This document shows positions 4,769 through 5,976 of a stretch of 5,976 nucleotides of DNA, in pieces; positions within the stretch are counted from its first letter, which is position 1, and the number at the start of each line of letters is the position of its first letter. Source of the DNA: an uncultured Mycoplasmatota bacterium (GTDB lineage Bacteria > Bacillota_I > Bacilli_A > RF39 > UBA660); assembly GCA_900553765.1 (NCBI GenBank), contig USET01000062.1, positions 1 to 5,976 on the forward strand, read 5' to 3'. Below the pieces are notes generated by a model, which did not search any database, was not told where the DNA came from, and worked only from the letters and a program-made list of their open reading frames with translations. The translations under genes were made by a program, and so were the position numbers.

Positions 4769-5976
4769 TTAGAAACGACCTAAATGATATTTCTTTTTTC
4801 CACGACGCACAATAATAAATTTACCATCGATTGCATGTTTTTCCGTAATCGTAAAATTCAAGTCGTCAATCTTTTCTCCATTGATAGAAATAGAACGATT
4901 CGTTACGAACTCTCTCGCTTCACGTTTTGAACTCGCTATCCCGTAATGTACGAGAAAATCAACGATGTTTTCTTCTTTTTCCTCAATCGTAAAATTAGGT
5001 ACCGATTTAAATCCATCTTCAATTTCACCACCAGATAAAGCTCCGACATTTCCACTAAATAACGCCTCACTAATACGTACTGCTTTATCCGCTTCTTCTT
5101 TTCCATGTAGATCTTTAATAAATTCATATGCCAATGTTTTCTGTGCGATTCGCTTTTCCGGAGCCTCTTCATGCTGTTTCATAACATCCATGATTTCTTC
5201 TGGAGTTAAGAAGGTAAATATTTTTAGGTAGCTTTCTACCATCTTATCATCACTATTGATTAAGTATTGATATAGTTCATATCCAGATGTTTTATGAATA
5301 TCTAACCACAATGCATTTCCTTCAGATTTTCCAAACTTATTTCCATTCGCATCTAATACGAGTGGCATTGTAAATGCATATGCATCTTTTCCTGTCTTTT
5401 TCTTAATTAAGTCAAGGCCTGTTGTAATATTTCCCCATTGATCAGATCCTTCTGCTTGCATGATACAATTTTTAGTTTCAAATAAATGCAAAAAATCGTA
5501 TCCTTGAATCAATGTATAACTGAATTCAGCAAACGTAATTCCTGTTTCCAATCTTCGTGAAACAATATCTTTTGAAAGCATATAATTGACATTGATATAC
5601 TTTCCTACATCTCTTAAAAAAGTAATAAAATCAAATTTCTTAATCCAATCATAGTTATTGACTACTTCTGCACGTCCATCAAAAATACGATCGATTTGAG
5701 CACGGATTCCTTCCAAGTTTTTCTGTACTGTTTCAACCGGAATTACTTCTCTTTCTGCAGTCTAGGATCACCAATTAACCCTGTCGCTCCACCAACGAGT
5801 AAAATTGGATGATGCCCTGCATTTGCCAATCTCTTAGCTGTAATCAAAGAAGAATAATGTCCTATATGTAAACTATCCGCCGTTGGATCAGTTCCCCAAT
5901 AAAAAGTAATTTTCTCTTCATTTAATTTCTTTTCGATATCCTCTCCGGCGACATCTTTAATTAACCCTCTCCATTT
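4769..5976 (-). pseudogene. tyrS: Tyrosyl-tRNA synthetase, frameshifted and 5'-partial
   Basis: Class I TyrRS activates tyrosine with ATP and charges tRNA-Tyr. The N-terminal part (5976-5761) reads KWRGLIKDVAGE, then WGTDPTADSLHIGHYSSL, containing the HIGH ATP signature, and ends at GGATGLIGDPR. The remainder (from 5761 in another frame) reads TAEREVIPVETVQ and carries the tyrosine-pocket stretch YTLIQGYDF, SDQWGNIT, the KMSKS-loop variant KFGKS, and a C-terminal S4-like RNA-binding domain ending KYHLGRF. Both halves are full family sequence. Joined, they would give about 403 residues plus roughly 10 missing at the start, the normal TyrRS size. In the sequence as given, the first frame stops at 5745-5743 and the second is closed by TAG at 5764-5762. 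A recent lesion or a sequence error are both possible. Identity is certain; whether the gene is functional is not. Confidence 0.9.
5743..5769 (-). other. Frameshift site in tyrS
   Basis: The minus strand reads GAT CCT AGA and then enters an out-of-frame run (LQKEK, stop at 5745-5743), while the correct downstream frame begins with ACT GCA GAA AGA at 5761. Family sequence of the form GDPRPTAER would need four more bases here (the last base of the Arg codon plus a Pro codon). A 4-nt deletion is the simplest explanation, since it removes one Pro codon and shifts the frame; a single-base loss is the alternative. Confidence 0.8.

Noticed and set aside
4936..5231. Overlapping ORFs on both strands within tyrS
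   Set aside because: Both are out-of-frame shadows of the well-conserved TyrRS C-terminal half.
5743..5769. Programmed ribosomal frameshifting in tyrS
   Set aside because: Joining the frames needs a -1 shift, but there is no X-XXY-YYZ slippery heptamer at the junction, no clear stimulatory hairpin was seen, and a Pro codon typical of the family is missing, which fits a deletion better.
5755..5770. Cloning-linker remnant (CTGCAG next to TCTAGGATC, like a vector polylinker)
   Set aside because: The bases encode expected TyrRS residues on both sides (GDPR and TAER), so the restriction-site likeness is coincidental.
1..5976. CRISPR arrays, insertion sequences, tRNA or rRNA genes
   Set aside because: I saw no regularly spaced repeats, transposase motifs, terminal inverted repeats or cloverleaf-like sequence by eye on either strand.

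Overview
This is an AT-rich Bacillota chromosomal segment of core genes. thiI, ezrA, rpsD and tyrS lie close together, a neighbourhood known from Bacillus and Staphylococcus. EzrA is restricted to Bacillota and relatives, S4 is the cysteine-free 200-residue type, and tryptophan is encoded by TGG (standard code). The protein style and low GC fit an Erysipelotrichia-like lineage, but that is a weak inference.

Layout: on the minus strand at the left are thiI (its 3' end is cut off by the window edge), a 43-codon unrecognised ORF, and ezrA. ezrA ends in an intrinsic terminator whose stem overlaps its stop codon. A divergent intergenic region of about 300 bp follows. It carries a candidate extended -10 promoter for ezrA, a near-consensus promoter for rpsD, and a leader of roughly 160 nt that is probably an S4 autoregulatory RNA. 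rpsD ends in a strong hairpin terminator. Only 21 nt further on is a plus-strand gene for an unassigned 263-residue protein with features of the HipA-like atypical kinase fold. tyrS converges on it from the right across a bidirectional terminator. Its extreme 5' end is cut off by the window, and a frameshift splits its coding sequence at about 5761.

How the parts relate: ThiI modifies U8 of tRNA, S4 nucleates 30S assembly and probably represses its own mRNA, TyrRS charges tRNA-Tyr, and EzrA regulates FtsZ ring placement. This is mostly ordinary housekeeping DNA. The points that merit attention are the tyrS lesion, the rpsD leader with crossing complementary segments, the HipA-like accessory gene between two translation genes, and the small ORF whose start codon lies in a perfect inverted repeat. 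I did not find a convincing new multi-gene system.
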